64,000 nucleotides of DNA from Isoetes taiwanensis (Eukaryota; Streptophyta; Lycopodiopsida; Isoetales; Isoetaceae), in assembly GCA_021234155.1 (NCBI GenBank), contig JAJEKV010000027.1, forward strand, positions 12,228,716 through 12,292,715. The letters are read 5' to 3'. This document shows, in pieces, positions 34,441 to 46,104 of this stretch. A program made the position numbers and the translations under genes. How positions within the stretch are numbered: position 1 is the stretch's first letter; each line of letters opens with the position of its first letter. The notes under the pieces were generated by a model that ran no database searches, had not been told where the DNA came from, and worked only from the letters and a program-made list of their open reading frames with translations.

Positions 34441-35839
34441 TGATCAACCAAGAAACATGAAGTCAGCAAATGGTATACGTCCCTATAGATTGAAGGAACC
34501 TAGTTCGCTAACATGGCAAACCAATTTTTTGTAATGGGGATGCGCCCCTTAGGCATGAAGGCGGAAACATTAATTTTTCTTTAAGGTTGTGGTGACATTT
34601 ACTTGGAGCCCAGATTTGCTCCATTTCTATGGATATAAAACCTCATCCTCCACTCTTAATATACAACAGACAATAAGAACTACAAGAAGACAAAATGTAA
34701 GTTATAAGAAGATAAACCCAGCCTCGTAAGAAGATAAAAGAAGGCTCAAAAATTGGCATTCAGAAATAGCCCTTCAATTCTTGAATTCTAGATTCCAAAC
34801 CTGGTATCTTCAGGTTAGATATTGACCTTGAAAAGCCTCCTTTTTTCCCTCATGGGAAACGGCCCTTAAGCGTGGCTCCCCATTAGCATCGAAACGAGTT
34901 TCACCCACATTGCCATGTAGATAAAATCTGGGGAGAGAATCAGAGCCACGATGTCGAATTGTATCCTAAAATATCATTGTACAATTTGTCAGCATGTTTA
35001 TTATTGCCATGGTTTTTCTGCTGAAAACCCTTCGAGGCAAGGGTTTTTTAATCCTGATAGTAATACGCTTGTTGTTCTCTTTGTTTGGGTCCCATAGGCC
35101 AATTAGTCTCGTGGATGATAAAACACATTCTATTCTATTCTACTCATTTTATTGTGTATTTGTTTTCCAAGGTCAATGCACCCACTATATTAGATATTTG
35201 ATTTATACAACAATTTAGGGACAATCATCCTATATTACGCTATTTAGATTAGGGTTTTGTGGTATTTAAAATTAAGGTTTCAAGGTGTTTTGTATATTTT
35301 TGGTATTTGCTGCATTAAGCTCTCGGTTGGCAGCCAAGATTTGGCTATTATGAGATAGGGCTGTAAACTAGCAAGTTAGCGGACATGAAAAGTCAAGTGA
35401 GAATTACCTAAATGCCTGTACATCTTATGTATTTTACCAAAATGTCTCTAGTATTTCAATTATTTACCGTAATGTCCATGGCAACGAAATACCATCGTAT
35501 TTTAATGTATTAACCTAAATGCACTCCAAATATTATTTATGAATTTACCCAAATCCCTTTGCTTCCAAAAGTTGACAAATACAGAAATAGGATATCAGAA
35601 AAAGAATTTTGAAATTATTCCTTAACCATTTCCCCAGTATAGATGTCACGGTTTGTTTACCAACGTGGCATTGACGTAACAGAACCTACTTTCGCAACGG
35701 TCATACGCATAAATTCAACTAGTAGAAGCGCAATCCTGTCCGACTTCTTTGAATTTCTATTCTATCGATCTTTGCTATCCAGATCAATCTTAACAAAAAA
35801 TTTGTGCAAGTCCTTTGATCATCTGCATTTTATTACTCG
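34441..35839. other. Intergenic region before the securin-like gene, with a LINE 3' tail
   Basis: At about 35020-35150 there is a degraded copy of the LINE 3' end found at 50115 and 46105: CCTTCGAGGCAAGGGTTTTT, then GGGTCCCATAGGCCAATTAG, then a short (TATTC)4-like tail. A TATGGATATAAAACC motif at about 34630 could be an LTR TATA box. The sequence just left of 35840 should hold the promoter of the following gene; no specific element is assigned. Confidence 0.5.
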
Positions 35840-37155
35840 ATGGCGGTCAGAAATGCTGCCAGATTTGTTCCGCTAGACGAAAACGTTGAAAATCTGCACC
35901 TTGCAGGTATGTTGAATTAATTCCGGGTACTTCTTTGTATTCTTTATATGGTTAATCTAGCTTTCTGCATATCTTGAAGGATTTTGGTGATGCATTTCCA
36001 AGCTTTTAGTTTCTTTGAATCATTAGGTTATTTTTTTTCTTCATCTTTAGACGGATTCCGACGGTGTTGGACATCTTTTGTCACGGCAGGGAAGGGCTCT
36101 TTTAAAACTGGAGGTGTGCAATCTATCGGCAGCCTCAAAGCGCCATTATCTGCTATTGGAAGTGTTAAGGGCGAGCGCAAGAAGCTTTCTAATATTACAA
36201 ATCGGGTCCACTCTTCTGTTTCAACACCGGCCAAACTAGGTCAGAACTTGGGAACCCAAAATGCTGGGCAGATCAAGAAGCCACTTACCGACAAGGTTGC
36301 TCCTCTTCAAGCAGAACACCACTCAAGAATATCACGAACGAAAACAAGGCTGTGAAAAAGAATGTCCCAACTGAAAAAGAAACCCTCTGTTCTGCAAAAG
36401 CCGAAGCCCAAATCTGACATAAAGCAGGAGGTTGATGCTAATAACGAAGGCAATGCAGCTTTGAAGAGGGCAGCAAATATTAAGCTTCCTGAAGAACTGG
36501 AAAAGAAAGTACAAATGTGGGCTGCTGAGGGCATAGAGAAGGTTCACTTTTCAGGTTCAGATATGGAGGCTCTTCGAAAGAAAATGGATGATGAAGGTGC
36601 TTAAGTTCAAACTAGCAGTATTTTTTCTCTTTATTCAGTTCATGTACCGTGTTTTTCTAGTTCTAGTACTCAAGCTAATTTATCTTTTGTTTTGTGCAGA
36701 GATGGATAAGCGTGTTTCACTAGTTCTGGGCTGTAGGACAGGCTTTCCATCATTTTTAAGGCCACATTCAGACTATGTATGCTTCATTTTCTTTGTTAGT
36801 TCCCCAGTCTGTATATGGACTGAATCTTTTTATTGCTTTTTTGTATTCAGTTTGAGGAGACTGGGGATCAATTGAAGCTGGATCCTTATGAGGAAGTCTA
36901 TGAGAAAAAGATGAGTGAAAGCATTGCTCAGTATGAGAAAATTCTATGTGAAGGTACCAGCTCATGTAAATGCAGTAGGTTTTAGCAGCTTTAATGCAAT
37001 ATTCTTTGAATTCTCATATGCTTCCATTTGCAGCTGACTTGATCAAGAGTGACTACTCTGTGGATGATGTACTGAACAAGACCCATGATGAATTGGCTCC
37101 ACTGGTTATTCCAGCAGATTGGCAGCTCTGTGTCAGGGATGAAATTGCATATTGA
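35840..37155 (+). CDS. Securin/PATRONUS-like cell-cycle protein, five exons (possible nonsense codon)
   Basis: Exons: 35840-35906, 36051-36596, 36700-36776, 36851-36953, 37034-37155; total 915 nt, divisible by three, all introns GT-AG. Residues 11-17 read PLDENVE (DEN motif). Residues 65-73 read RKKLSNITN, a full RxxLxxxxN destruction box. Both occur together in plant PATRONUS securins, which protect sister-chromatid cohesion until APC/C degrades them; that role is inferred. The C-terminus has YEKKMSESIAQYEKIL and SDYSVDDVLNKTHDELAPLV. An in-frame TGA sits at 36353-36355. Between about 36313 and 36365 another frame reads TPLKNITNENKAVKKN, which looks authentic, so two compensating indels or errors are as likely as a true stop. 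The last two exons were copied into the CACTA element at 23588. Family assignment is tentative. Confidence 0.6.
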
Positions 37156-37889
37156 GACCGCTGCACTGTAGAATCATAAGCAACATTGTGTTGCAGGGAT
37201 CTCAACTTTTTGTTGAAAGACACCACTGTACAGAAGTTGGCTAGAAGTTGTTAGATATCTCTTAATCTAGCCTTTTGTTATTGCTAGACAGAGAATTTCT
37301 TTAAGTATTAACCATACACAAGCAGCAGCACCTAAAAGTTAACTTACTAGGATATGTTTCGAGAACCCTATTCAACCTTTCTGTTTTGGTAACTGTTGTG
37401 GACGTATTTGCCTGAAATGAAGTAATCAAAAAAGCTTTTCTAATTTTTCCTTGCCATGATTTTCGGGGATTGCACTGCAGTGACTAGCTTGAATTGCCAT
37501 TTGACATGTTTCTGTTGCTTTTCCATTTGCAGTATTATTAGTTTGGGTTGCGTTTCCAATTGTTTGATGCGGGTTAATTTAGCAGAACATGTCAGGTTTG
37601 TTTGTGCATTTCGTGCAGCAAACATGACAGCCAGAGCAAGCTCTAGGTTTGCTAATATCAAGCTAAAGTATTTCTTATTCCTTCCTGAATTTTAGCTCTG
37701 CGTGCTGGGATAAGTTTCAAAATAATTTATCTCTATCCATGCTACATGATAATGTGATGACCATCTCAAAATAATTTATCTCTATCCATGCTAAATAAAT
37801 GATGGCGTGACGACCAAATGCGTACTATGCTCGCATGTACAAAGATGGTCGTGACAAAAAATGCAAAAGGTAGTTGTATGAAGCATGGC

Positions 37890-37948
37890 TTAAGCTCGCA
37901 ACCTTCTAGTTGCAAGAGATACACCCTTGCCAAGTGAGCTACCAACAC
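37890..37948 (-). ncRNA. tRNA-derived SINE-like head (donor copy)
   Basis: Minus strand GTTGGTAGCTCACTTGGCAA with A box TAGCTCACTTGG and a B-box-like GGTTGCGAGCTTAAGCC. Same unit as at 24480. Truncated relative to a tRNA and lacking a normal anticodon arm. Confidence 0.5.
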
Positions 37949-39572
37949 CTCTTAAAGAGTTCTTCTTGCATATTTCATAGACTGTTTCCAATGATTCCTG
38001 AACATTCAAGAACCTATGTAGATGTGCAATACTTGAGTCTTGATCTCACCCTTTAGAAGCGATTGATCATTGGTCTAGAAGTCAAGACCTATATATAGAG
38101 CGCCTCTCTTGTCGAGCGATTCGATTCAACATCAGTCCTGAGCCTTCCAGTCCAAGTCCTTGTACTCTGCTATGTTGTATCAAGTGTATCCACCTTATCG
38201 GTTTTAGTCTGCTCAGAGCCTAAGTATTTTTTTCGTCCATATTTGGTAATTTGTCTTTATGAAGGAGGTTCCAGCCTTATTACAGCAAGTGCAACAGTTC
38301 ATGCCAATTATTGTAGCTAGACAATAAACAACTCAGAGAACAGGTAGCATCTTATGAAACAACATTTAGCTCTGGGAGCCCAAGGTTAGTTTGTTGGAGA
38401 AATCTCATGGGACTAGATCCAAGCTCTGAGTCTTCTTGAACCAGATCCGGCTCGCTATTTAGTTCCACCCTCATAGGTATCCAGCGATGGGGAACAAGTT
38501 GTATTAGTTGGCTCTCTCGGCTCACGAAAGTCCGTCACATGTTCTCGATCATATCGAAGATCTAAAACTCCTTTTCGGTTGAAATTTATTGCGTTGGAAA
38601 GTTCTCTCGAGCTCTTTTGTGGATATATGATTTTCATATGCTTGAGTAACTTTTTCGTAGTGAAAACTCTGATTTCGGGCTGCAAATAAGAGGCTCCAAA
38701 ATCCTAAAAGCTTCATTAGTGCTTGGCCAGGTATGTTTTTGGCTATATCGAAGAACCTGAAACTCCACATCGGTTGAAATTTGTTGCATTAAGCTCTCGG
38801 AGATTCTCGAGAAGGTGTGTGCTTTGTATCGTTGGTGTGTGCTTTGTATGTGTTTGAATGCTATTTCCATAGCGAAACCACATATTCCAAACCTGTACCT
38901 TAATTTTTTGGTTGATATTACACTTTTGTTCATATATATTTCTTTGTGACTCTAATTTTCATAGAACTACTACCGCCATTGGAAAGCTCTCTCGAGCCCT
39001 TTCAAGGATATTTGATTTGCTAATGTTTGGCCGGGATTTGAGCAAAAGCAGTGATTTCTAAATGCGGTTTCAGGGTTTTCACCATTCTATTTCTTATACG
39101 ACATACTTTTCTTCATAACTATTGATTTGCAACTCTATTTTGGGAGCAATATATATCATTGGAATGCTTGTAGGGTATATGATTTGCTCATGCTTGTTCA
39201 AGACCCGAGAGGAGAAAATAGCAAATTTACAACGTGGTTTTAAGGCGTGTTTTAGAGGGTGTGATACCATCCAATCACCTTGGATTCAAGCATTTGCATG
39301 CCGGAGGCTTTCTGACGAGTGTCTGTAAGGAAGAAGTCATTGCTACTATTCATTTCAGACAAGCATCTGTAAGGTGGCAGAGGTTGCACTAGAGGTTGCG
39401 CTTGATTTTTACATTTGGACACTTTCAGAGGGGTATCTATAAGGTGATAGAGCTTGTGCTTGCTTCTTACACTTGGAGGCTTTCAGATAGGCATCTGTAA
39501 GGCGACAGAAGTTGCGCGTGATCAAAGTGTTTGGGGCTTTTGGACAAGCGTCTATAGAGTGATACCCCAGTC

Positions 39573-40440
39573 ATGGCAACCACAGTAATAGAAGAGCCAG
39601 ACGAGCTTTGCGTCCCTTCAGTCCATCCCACTAATATGTGGATGGTGCTAATACACAGTCCTCTCTGCCTAGTGCAGACATGGCAGCGAAACTTCTCTTG
39701 GAAGAGTATGTAGATGCCATTCCTAATCGTAGACCCGATGACAAAGGAAAAATTGACAGGTGCACACTGAAACGAGAAGTGCGGGCAAAGTCTTGTGCAA
39801 AAAGCATAGCTCGTCAAGCATATGACAGATACTTCAGCCTAGCGGCAAGCCGCATCTGTGCATCAACGCCAACAGACCAGGCACTTGAGAGCATTGGAAA
39901 TACGTTCAAGCAATGGCAGAGGGCAACACTGCGTGTTTCTAGCATGGAGACCCGTCTACAATAGCTTGAGGATGGCCTTACGCCTAGCACACTCTGAAAG
40001 GCAGAAGAACAAACAGGGCCTCGCTGATCTGCAGATCTACATGGACTCCTTGTCTAACATAGAAGCCATGAGACAGAAAGGAAACGTGCTGAGCAGAAGA
40101 TGATGGCAACCATCTCCCACCTTTAATCAGAAGCTGAGGAGTCTGCTACTATGATGCATAGAGTCTAGGATGCCATTGAATAGAGCCAGTCATAATTAAG
40201 AGCCCTTCCGAGTAGGGTCGAGACACAGGAAGTGGCCTCATCGGTAGTGAATCCTGTGCTGGGACTTTCACTTACAAAAACTGGAGCACAACTCGCGGCT
40301 TGAGATCAGAAGGTGCAGGAGCTCTGGGCAACCATCACTCAACAAGGCAAGGGCCTCCATGCGAGAGGTTGATGAGCAAGCTGCCGGTGCATGTGTGAAT
40401 TAACAAGGCAAACAATAATTCCGGCGAGGAGTTGAGCTCA
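39573..40440 (+). pseudogene. Coiled-coil ORF remnant (gag/ORF1-like)
   Basis: From an ATG at 39573 (MATTVIEEPDELCVPSVHPT) with a frameshift into MDGANTQSSLPSADMAAKLL, YVDAIPNRRPDDKGKIDRCT and ARQAYDRYFSLAASRICAS, then Gln/Glu-rich helices (METRLQ, SEAEESATMMHRV, DQKVQELWATITQQGKGLHA). Most stops replace an expected CAG or CAA with TAG or TAA (for example after METRLQ, and in EQSQSQLRA), so the frame is recognisable through them. It precedes LINE sequence on the same strand and could be that element's first ORF or a retroviral-type gag. The protein family is not identified. Confidence 0.45.
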
Positions 40441-40849
40441 GGCTTTAGGAAGGAGAGGCCCTTTGCACATGCGGGGCAGTCCTACATGCCCAAAACTCTA
40501 CGGCGTCGGCAAGGGCTGTCCACTACTGCAAGGCCAAGCTACCCCATGCTGCTACCACCCCAGGGTAGGCACAACCCATGCAATGACGACTACAAACAGC
40601 ATCTGCCACGCCCTCAATATTGACTCGACAATCGGAGAGGTCCAGGAGCTGAGACGCAGAAGCCACAATGTAGTGGTACGTGGCCTGATAGAAGAGGCAT
40701 GGGAGATCCTCACTCGAATGACATTCCATATGCTGGTATACATTGTTAAGGCAAGTCGCCATGGTGCCTAGCGTCCAGACCGCTCCCCGGTAGCCACATT
40801 CACGGTTTAGGACGCAGAACTAAGAGCATCTATCCTGTGTCAGGGCAGG

Positions 40850-41960
40850 CAGTCGAAGGGGACCACTCTGTATGTCGACCGAGATCTGACCCTAACACAA
40901 CAGGAAGACTGCAGACATGAGTTTGCCAAAGTTAAGAGTGTCCACAGACGGGGAAGAACTACATGAGTCGGGAGGATGGATAGCTTTGTATAAATGTCTG
41001 AGTTACTGCTCTCAAAACTGTATATGGCAATGACCACTTAAGAAGCTCCTATTCCGCATGCTAGTGCAGATCGTGGTTCTGTATGCTTGTCCTGCTTGGG
41101 GACCAGGGCTCGCAAAGCACAAATGGAAGAAAATAGAACAGGTTTTAAAACGATTTCTTCTGGAGGAATTAGGTGCAAAGTTACATACCCCCTATGAGAT
41201 GGTCTTAGGCGAGGCGGCATGTACCCCTAGAAGTAGAAGCTCTCTACCAAGCGAGATACTATGTAAAGGTCAAAAATATGGAACAACACAATTGCGTATC
41301 AAGCTCTTCAAGAATCGAAGCAACAAAAGATGCCGGATGGCATAAGCGATTCTTTGGAATGGGCTCGATTCTGGGATATTTCGATTGAAGAGTTCCCTCA
41401 AATGGAGGTAGGAATCAGACAGTGGATCGTGAAAAAAGCACAACGTCATTTATGGCCCAATCAGGACCTCGAGACAAAAAAGAATTTTTTGAAAGGAGAT
41501 AAATTCGATAGTAGTATATGGAGAACAATATTATCTGCACTCAACGAAAGCTAATCTCTCAATTTAGACTTAGTTCTCATCATCTGGAAGTTCAAGTCGG
41601 GAGAACAAATGGAATTCCCGATAAATTACAGTACTGCCGATGTTGTTTGGATACGGTGGTGGAGGATGAACAACATGCCTTACTTCTCTGCACAACCTTT
41701 GATTATCTGCGTAATCAACATGATATTAACAATGGCACTTTGAATGGCATGTTACACTTATCCCCCGAAGCAACTGGGTGCATATCTCTAGGAATATTGG
41801 AAAGAAAGAAAGGATCTGTTGGATCTATATTCGATGGGAGAAGAATTAGAGGCACAAGGCCTTAGTGCCTAACTTGAAAACAATATGTTATGTAAATGGT
41901 TTGTCCTTGGACCTGAGGATCTCAACCGGCGTGAATAAATTACAATTACAATAATCTTGA
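40850..41960 (+). mobile_element. LINE (non-LTR retrotransposon) ORF2 C-terminal fragment
   Basis: The frame at 41058 reads MLVQIVVLYACPAWGPGLAK, the post-RT segment typical of plant LINEs (LLYGxEVWG). After stops it continues TPYEMVLGEAACTP. The frame at 41518-41865 has ISQFRLSSHHLEVQVGR and YCRCCLDTVVEDEQHALLLC, a zinc-finger-like C-terminal module with spaced Cys and His. A 3' UTR of about 95 bp follows, ending in AATTACAATTACAATAA. 40497-40850 is probably more of the same element but is too decayed to read. Confidence 0.8.
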
Positions 41961-42129
41961 TTATACACCTACTTCTGTTTTGGCTCCTGCTCCTGTCCAT
42001 GTTCCTATTTTTGTGGAGACTTCTTTACCTAATCACATCTTTAGATTCGTATCTTAAATATTTCTCTTCACAAGTTTAATAAATCTGGAAGGCAAGATCC
42101 CAGTTCAACTAGCTCTGTCGACTAGCTTT

Positions 42130-42800
42130 GCTTCAATCAAGTCTACCCTTGTCCTTCTTGATAATTTGTCGACGTCTTTTGTAAGGTCAAAGCCAGCAAC
42201 TTTCGGAGGATTGTTCCCTATGACTACCCTATTGATCTTTGGCAGGGAGAAGCCCACCATATGGTTCTATCTATGGCTTGTCACCAATGAAGTTGAGGGT
42301 TGCGGACTTACATCGAGGAGAATCTTGCGACTAGGTTTGAAATACTTTGGGGCAGCAGCTGATGTGGAGTTCAATATTGCTAAATGCCTAGTTGTGTATT
42401 CAAACAAGAGCCTCTTTAGCTCGGACAAGGCAACGCACCTTGGTTTCAGGATTCTAGAGGAGAACACCACTCCTAAGCTGCTAGGTCTACCGTTTTGGAA
42501 CTCCATCCTTGACAAAATCAAGAAAAGCATTGACATGTGGTCTGCTATAGGACTCTCCCTTGCTGGTAGAATCATAGTGGCAAATATGGTATTTGTCTCA
42601 ACAAACTATGTATTTCTCCTCTCTGATTATTGCACCTAAGGATATCTATGAGTAAATTTAAGGCATGGTCAAGAAATTCATTTGGGCAGGATCTTCATTA
42701 GATAAGATTATTCATATCACATACATCGGCGATATTCTTTGCAAGATGACCAAGTATTGGGTTCAAGCTCCTAGATCTTGGACTTAGTGGACTATTTGTA
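42130..42800 (+). mobile_element. LINE reverse-transcriptase fragment, second family
   Basis: The frame at 42166-42639 carries ADVEFNIAKCLVVYSN and KKSIDMWSAIGLSLAGRIIV, followed by NMVFVSTNYVFLLSDY. The W...LSLAGRxxVANxV block is the standard segment after the RT palm in plant LINEs. Lacks the catalytic YADD region, which would be upstream. 5' truncated and frameshifted. Confidence 0.7.
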
Positions 42801-42809
42801 GCAATAGTC

Positions 42810-43400
42810 GGTGTAGCTCAGTCCTCTCCATTCAAGATAAAACGACCATGACCTTGCACAAGTCACTCCTGAGTTTTTTTTTTTATTTTTTTGCATTATA
42901 TAAAGAACAACTAAAACCATATTTTTCTTAAGTGGTGCTTGCGCCCGATTACCGAATCCTCCCCATTCGAGATGGAGACAACCATGACCTTGCTCAAACC
43001 ACCCATAAGGTTGTTTGATCATGTAAGTAATATTAACAACTTCAAATGAGGTCATTATGCTGAAAACTTAGATCACTGGGGTGCTTGAGCCTGACCATCC
43101 AAGTTCTCCCCATTCAAGATACGACCCTAGGGTATTTTTTGCATTGCATGAAGAACAACTAAAAGCAAAATTTTCAATGCTTACACCCGATCCAGTCCTC
43201 TCCATTCGAGATGGAGACAACCCCATGGCCTTGCTTAAGTCACCCCTTTTATGATCATTGCGTTAAAAAAAAGGAAAAAAATAAAACGATGAGAACTAAT
43301 TTTTTCTTTAAGTGGTTCCTGAGTCCAATCATTCCATCTTTTTCATTCAAGATAGGGACGGCCGTGACCTTGCACAACTTACCTTTGATATTGCTTGCTC
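42810..43400. repeat. Degenerate tandem array, about 120-bp unit, five copies
   Basis: A core like CTCTCCATTCRAGATGGAGA followed by CAACCATGACCTTGC(A/T)(C/T)AA recurs at about 42819, 42953, 43104, 43196 and 43338. Between cores a TTTGCATTRYATRAAGAACA motif and an AAGTGGTKCYTG motif repeat. Copies are diverged and vary in length. Confidence 0.75.
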
Positions 43401-44526
43401 CCAAATGCAAGTGATAACTTCTAGAACTAAGAAAATACTACCTAAAACTGCAAAAAAACTAGGAAATCACACATATTGGACATTGGGTTTTCTGGCAACT
43501 TACTTTCTAATAGCAATACTCTATACCTGAATCGCCAAAATGCTCCAAAGAATGACTGCAAAACACAATGAGATGGACTAAAGAAGCTCCCAAATTTTCC
43601 GCCAAGGATGCGTCGATCGTCGATGTTGATAATTGGCATCTATTGATATATAAATGTTGTCTGCCTATGTTTTGCTTCAATGTTGAGTGTTATGGATCAT
43701 CAATGATGTAACTTTGATAATTGATATGGTTCTCACCACGTCAAATTCCAGCGTGGTAGGGCATGTCGAAGATCGATCAGATGAAGTTTAATTAGAAAAT
43801 GCTGATAATAAACATTTAGCCGTCACTGATCGACGAAATCTCATCGAAGAGATATGCTTCACCTTGTAATAATGTACTATGATCCTGCTTAAACTACAAT
43901 ATTTTGTAGCAGCAACACATTGACCAACTTTATGAGCGTAATAAATAAGTAGGTTTGTTCATTTTTTTTCCCAATAAGACCACAAAACATATATTAAGAA
44001 TCTCTACATACCCTTTTTTGTCATATATTGTGATGTTTAATAGGCATGGGAGAAATGTAGTTCAATAAGTTAATTTTCTCTCTAAACTAGAAAATATATT
44101 TGAAAAGTTGTTCAGCCTAGTTATTGATTCTTATGGCTAAACTTCATGACATCGTTCTCCGTTATATATAACCATCACGAGCTACATTATGTTGAGTTTT
44201 AGACCTATAATGGTGTAGTCAACTTACCTTTTGAAGCTCGAAATCTGTTAATCCTGCTTCATTGAATCTTGTTTAAATCTAAATAATGGATAGATACACT
44301 CTAATTACACTATATCGAAGTTGATAGAGTATGCATCCATATAGATTTAAGTAGAATGCATTTACTACCCTTATGAGACTTATAAACGTTTATTGAAGCA
44401 CTTTAACCTATATTTTTGTTCTAAATTGTGTTCATAATGCATTCTTCTTTAGTCAAGTTTGACATTAATATAATTTATGTAACACCTTGGAAAATCCTCG
44501 AACTATAGCTTGATTTTAGAACTTCT
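43401..44526. other. No gene seen
   Basis: AT-rich sequence with no recognisable coding, RNA or transposon signal. Short open frames on both strands have no protein-like features. Confidence 0.5.
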
Positions 44527-45770
44527 TATTAGAATTGAATTGAATCGAATGATTTTTGTAAGGATTAAACAACCCTCGCCTTGAAGGATTTTCGAGGAAA
44601 AAACTTTGGCAATAGTAAGAATGTTGATAAACTATATAAATATACATCATGCTACATTATGATGCATGTCAAGGTAATGTCCAAGAACATAATTGAGTAC
44701 GCGCATCCATCATTTCCTAAAGATATAATCTTAACAGCCGCTCTGAAGCCTTGCTCAACATCACATGTAACGGATGGACCAATTCAGTGTAGCATGTCCA
44801 GATGTGACCATATGCCGATGGACAGCTTTGAAGGGTATGACTCTTATCCTCAATTATTCCCGATTGGCAGCACTGATAAAGCCTATCCTGGCATGCCTCT
44901 CCAATCCATCTGCTTGTCTCAATTCTATCGCGGTGTGATGTTGTGCAAAGTGAAGCTATAAGTCTGCGTCTCTCTATGGGCAAATGGGTATGTAGCTAGC
45001 GTTGCAGGCCCTATTTGAGCGTGGATTTATCTGAGTGCGATAATGCAGAAGCTTGGCTTTGTTAGAGGCGATAACATCCGAAGCTTCTTTGAGAAAGCAA
45101 GCATCAAGATAGTGCCTCAAGTTATGGCAATCCTCTTCTATTTGCACCCGTATGCACTTGCACTCCTGCTTGATTCAGCGACCCTAGCCAGCTGAGCTCC
45201 CTTTCCTTCCGGTAGGCTTTGAGGCAATGTGGATCCATTGCTATGGTATATGCTGGGTTGGAGAGTCGAGCATCACCCGTACGGACCACCTTCTGAAAAT
45301 AGATGATGTGGTGATCAAGGGCTGCCCGCTGAGGAGGCAAGAAACTTGTCTCCGGTAGAAGAATACATTATGGAATTGACCCCTAGTGCGAGCGGGGAAG
45401 GCCTTACACTGCTCCAAATCATTCTAGGTGGCAAGGAACACCCAGGGGATTCACCTTTATCACATGAGTATATGCCACATGCGTGCTTAAGGTGAGAAGA
45501 AACACCCCTATATCGTCACAAAAGCGTTGGAAAAACACCCCTTCAGTGGAGAAAATACACTAGAATGTCAGTAAGAGGGGGATTTAAACCCCTAGTATAT
45601 GTACGAAAACATCGAGAAAAACCCCCTTCCATACACTCACTAGGTTTATACGGGTCTTCTGTGTGAATCCCCCTTGGGAACACCATCGGCCGTCAATCCC
45701 ATATAGAAGAATGAGCTCCATCAAGACCCTAAACAAGTGCGACTGGTGGGCTTAGTCATACAACTGTGCT
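44527..45770 (-). mobile_element. LINE fragment with decayed pentanucleotide tail (minus strand)
   Basis: On the minus strand, VLMELILLYGIDGRWCS (about 45685-45740) is the LLYGxxxW segment. It is interrupted by the MITE 45443-45676 and then continues with ORFs at 45122-45340 and 44717-44983, the latter including RIETSRWIGEACQDRLYQCC and EDKSHTLQSCPSAYGHI, a zinc-finger-like C-terminal module. A 3' UTR related to those at 46105 and 50115 follows, with a degenerate GAATTGAATTGAATCGAAT tail at about 44530-44550. Confidence 0.75.
45443..45676. mobile_element. hAT-type MITE, copy 2 (234 bp, inverted)
   Basis: Reverse-complement relative of 224-462. Ends CAGGGGATTCAC and GTGTGAATCCCCCTTG. Perfect 8-bp target duplication GGAACACC at 45435-45442 and 45677-45684. 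Inserted in a LINE. Confidence 0.93.
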
Positions 45771-46104
45771 TTATGACGAGAAGAATTAAGTCAAAACTTG
45801 TAATTATATGTGGGAGATCGGTCCCAACCACATAGAGCATTTTTGAGCAAAATAGGGCTTGGCAACTTCAATTGATATTAGTTGATAACGGCCAAATATG
45901 GCAATAAATTGATGTGTTTATCATAAGAAATCAATTACTTACAGACTTAACAACGTTTAGATCTTTTTATGCTACAGAATTGAAGAATGCAGTTCTAGAC
46001 TAGTGTAAAAATTGCCAATTTCTCCAAGCTTTGGACACATGACACCATATAGGTGAGCGCATTGGTGAAATTCTGATAGATCTTTAAGAATCAAGAGAAG
46101 ACTC

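Larger units (their letters stand above)
36921..40496 (+). repeat. Donor segment of the CACTA capture
   Basis: Collinear with 23588-27080. It starts inside exon 4 of the securin-like gene and ends at TGCCCAAAAC, after which the two loci diverge completely. It contains exon 5, the 3' UTR, a SINE-like head near 37890-37948 and the coiled-coil ORF remnant. Apart from those the segment 37156-39570 is gene-free. Confidence 0.92.

Noticed and set aside
34620-34690. Candidate 3' LTR of the sushi-like element with a TATAAAA box
   Set aside because: No matching 5' copy found upstream of 19873, so the LTR call is not supported.
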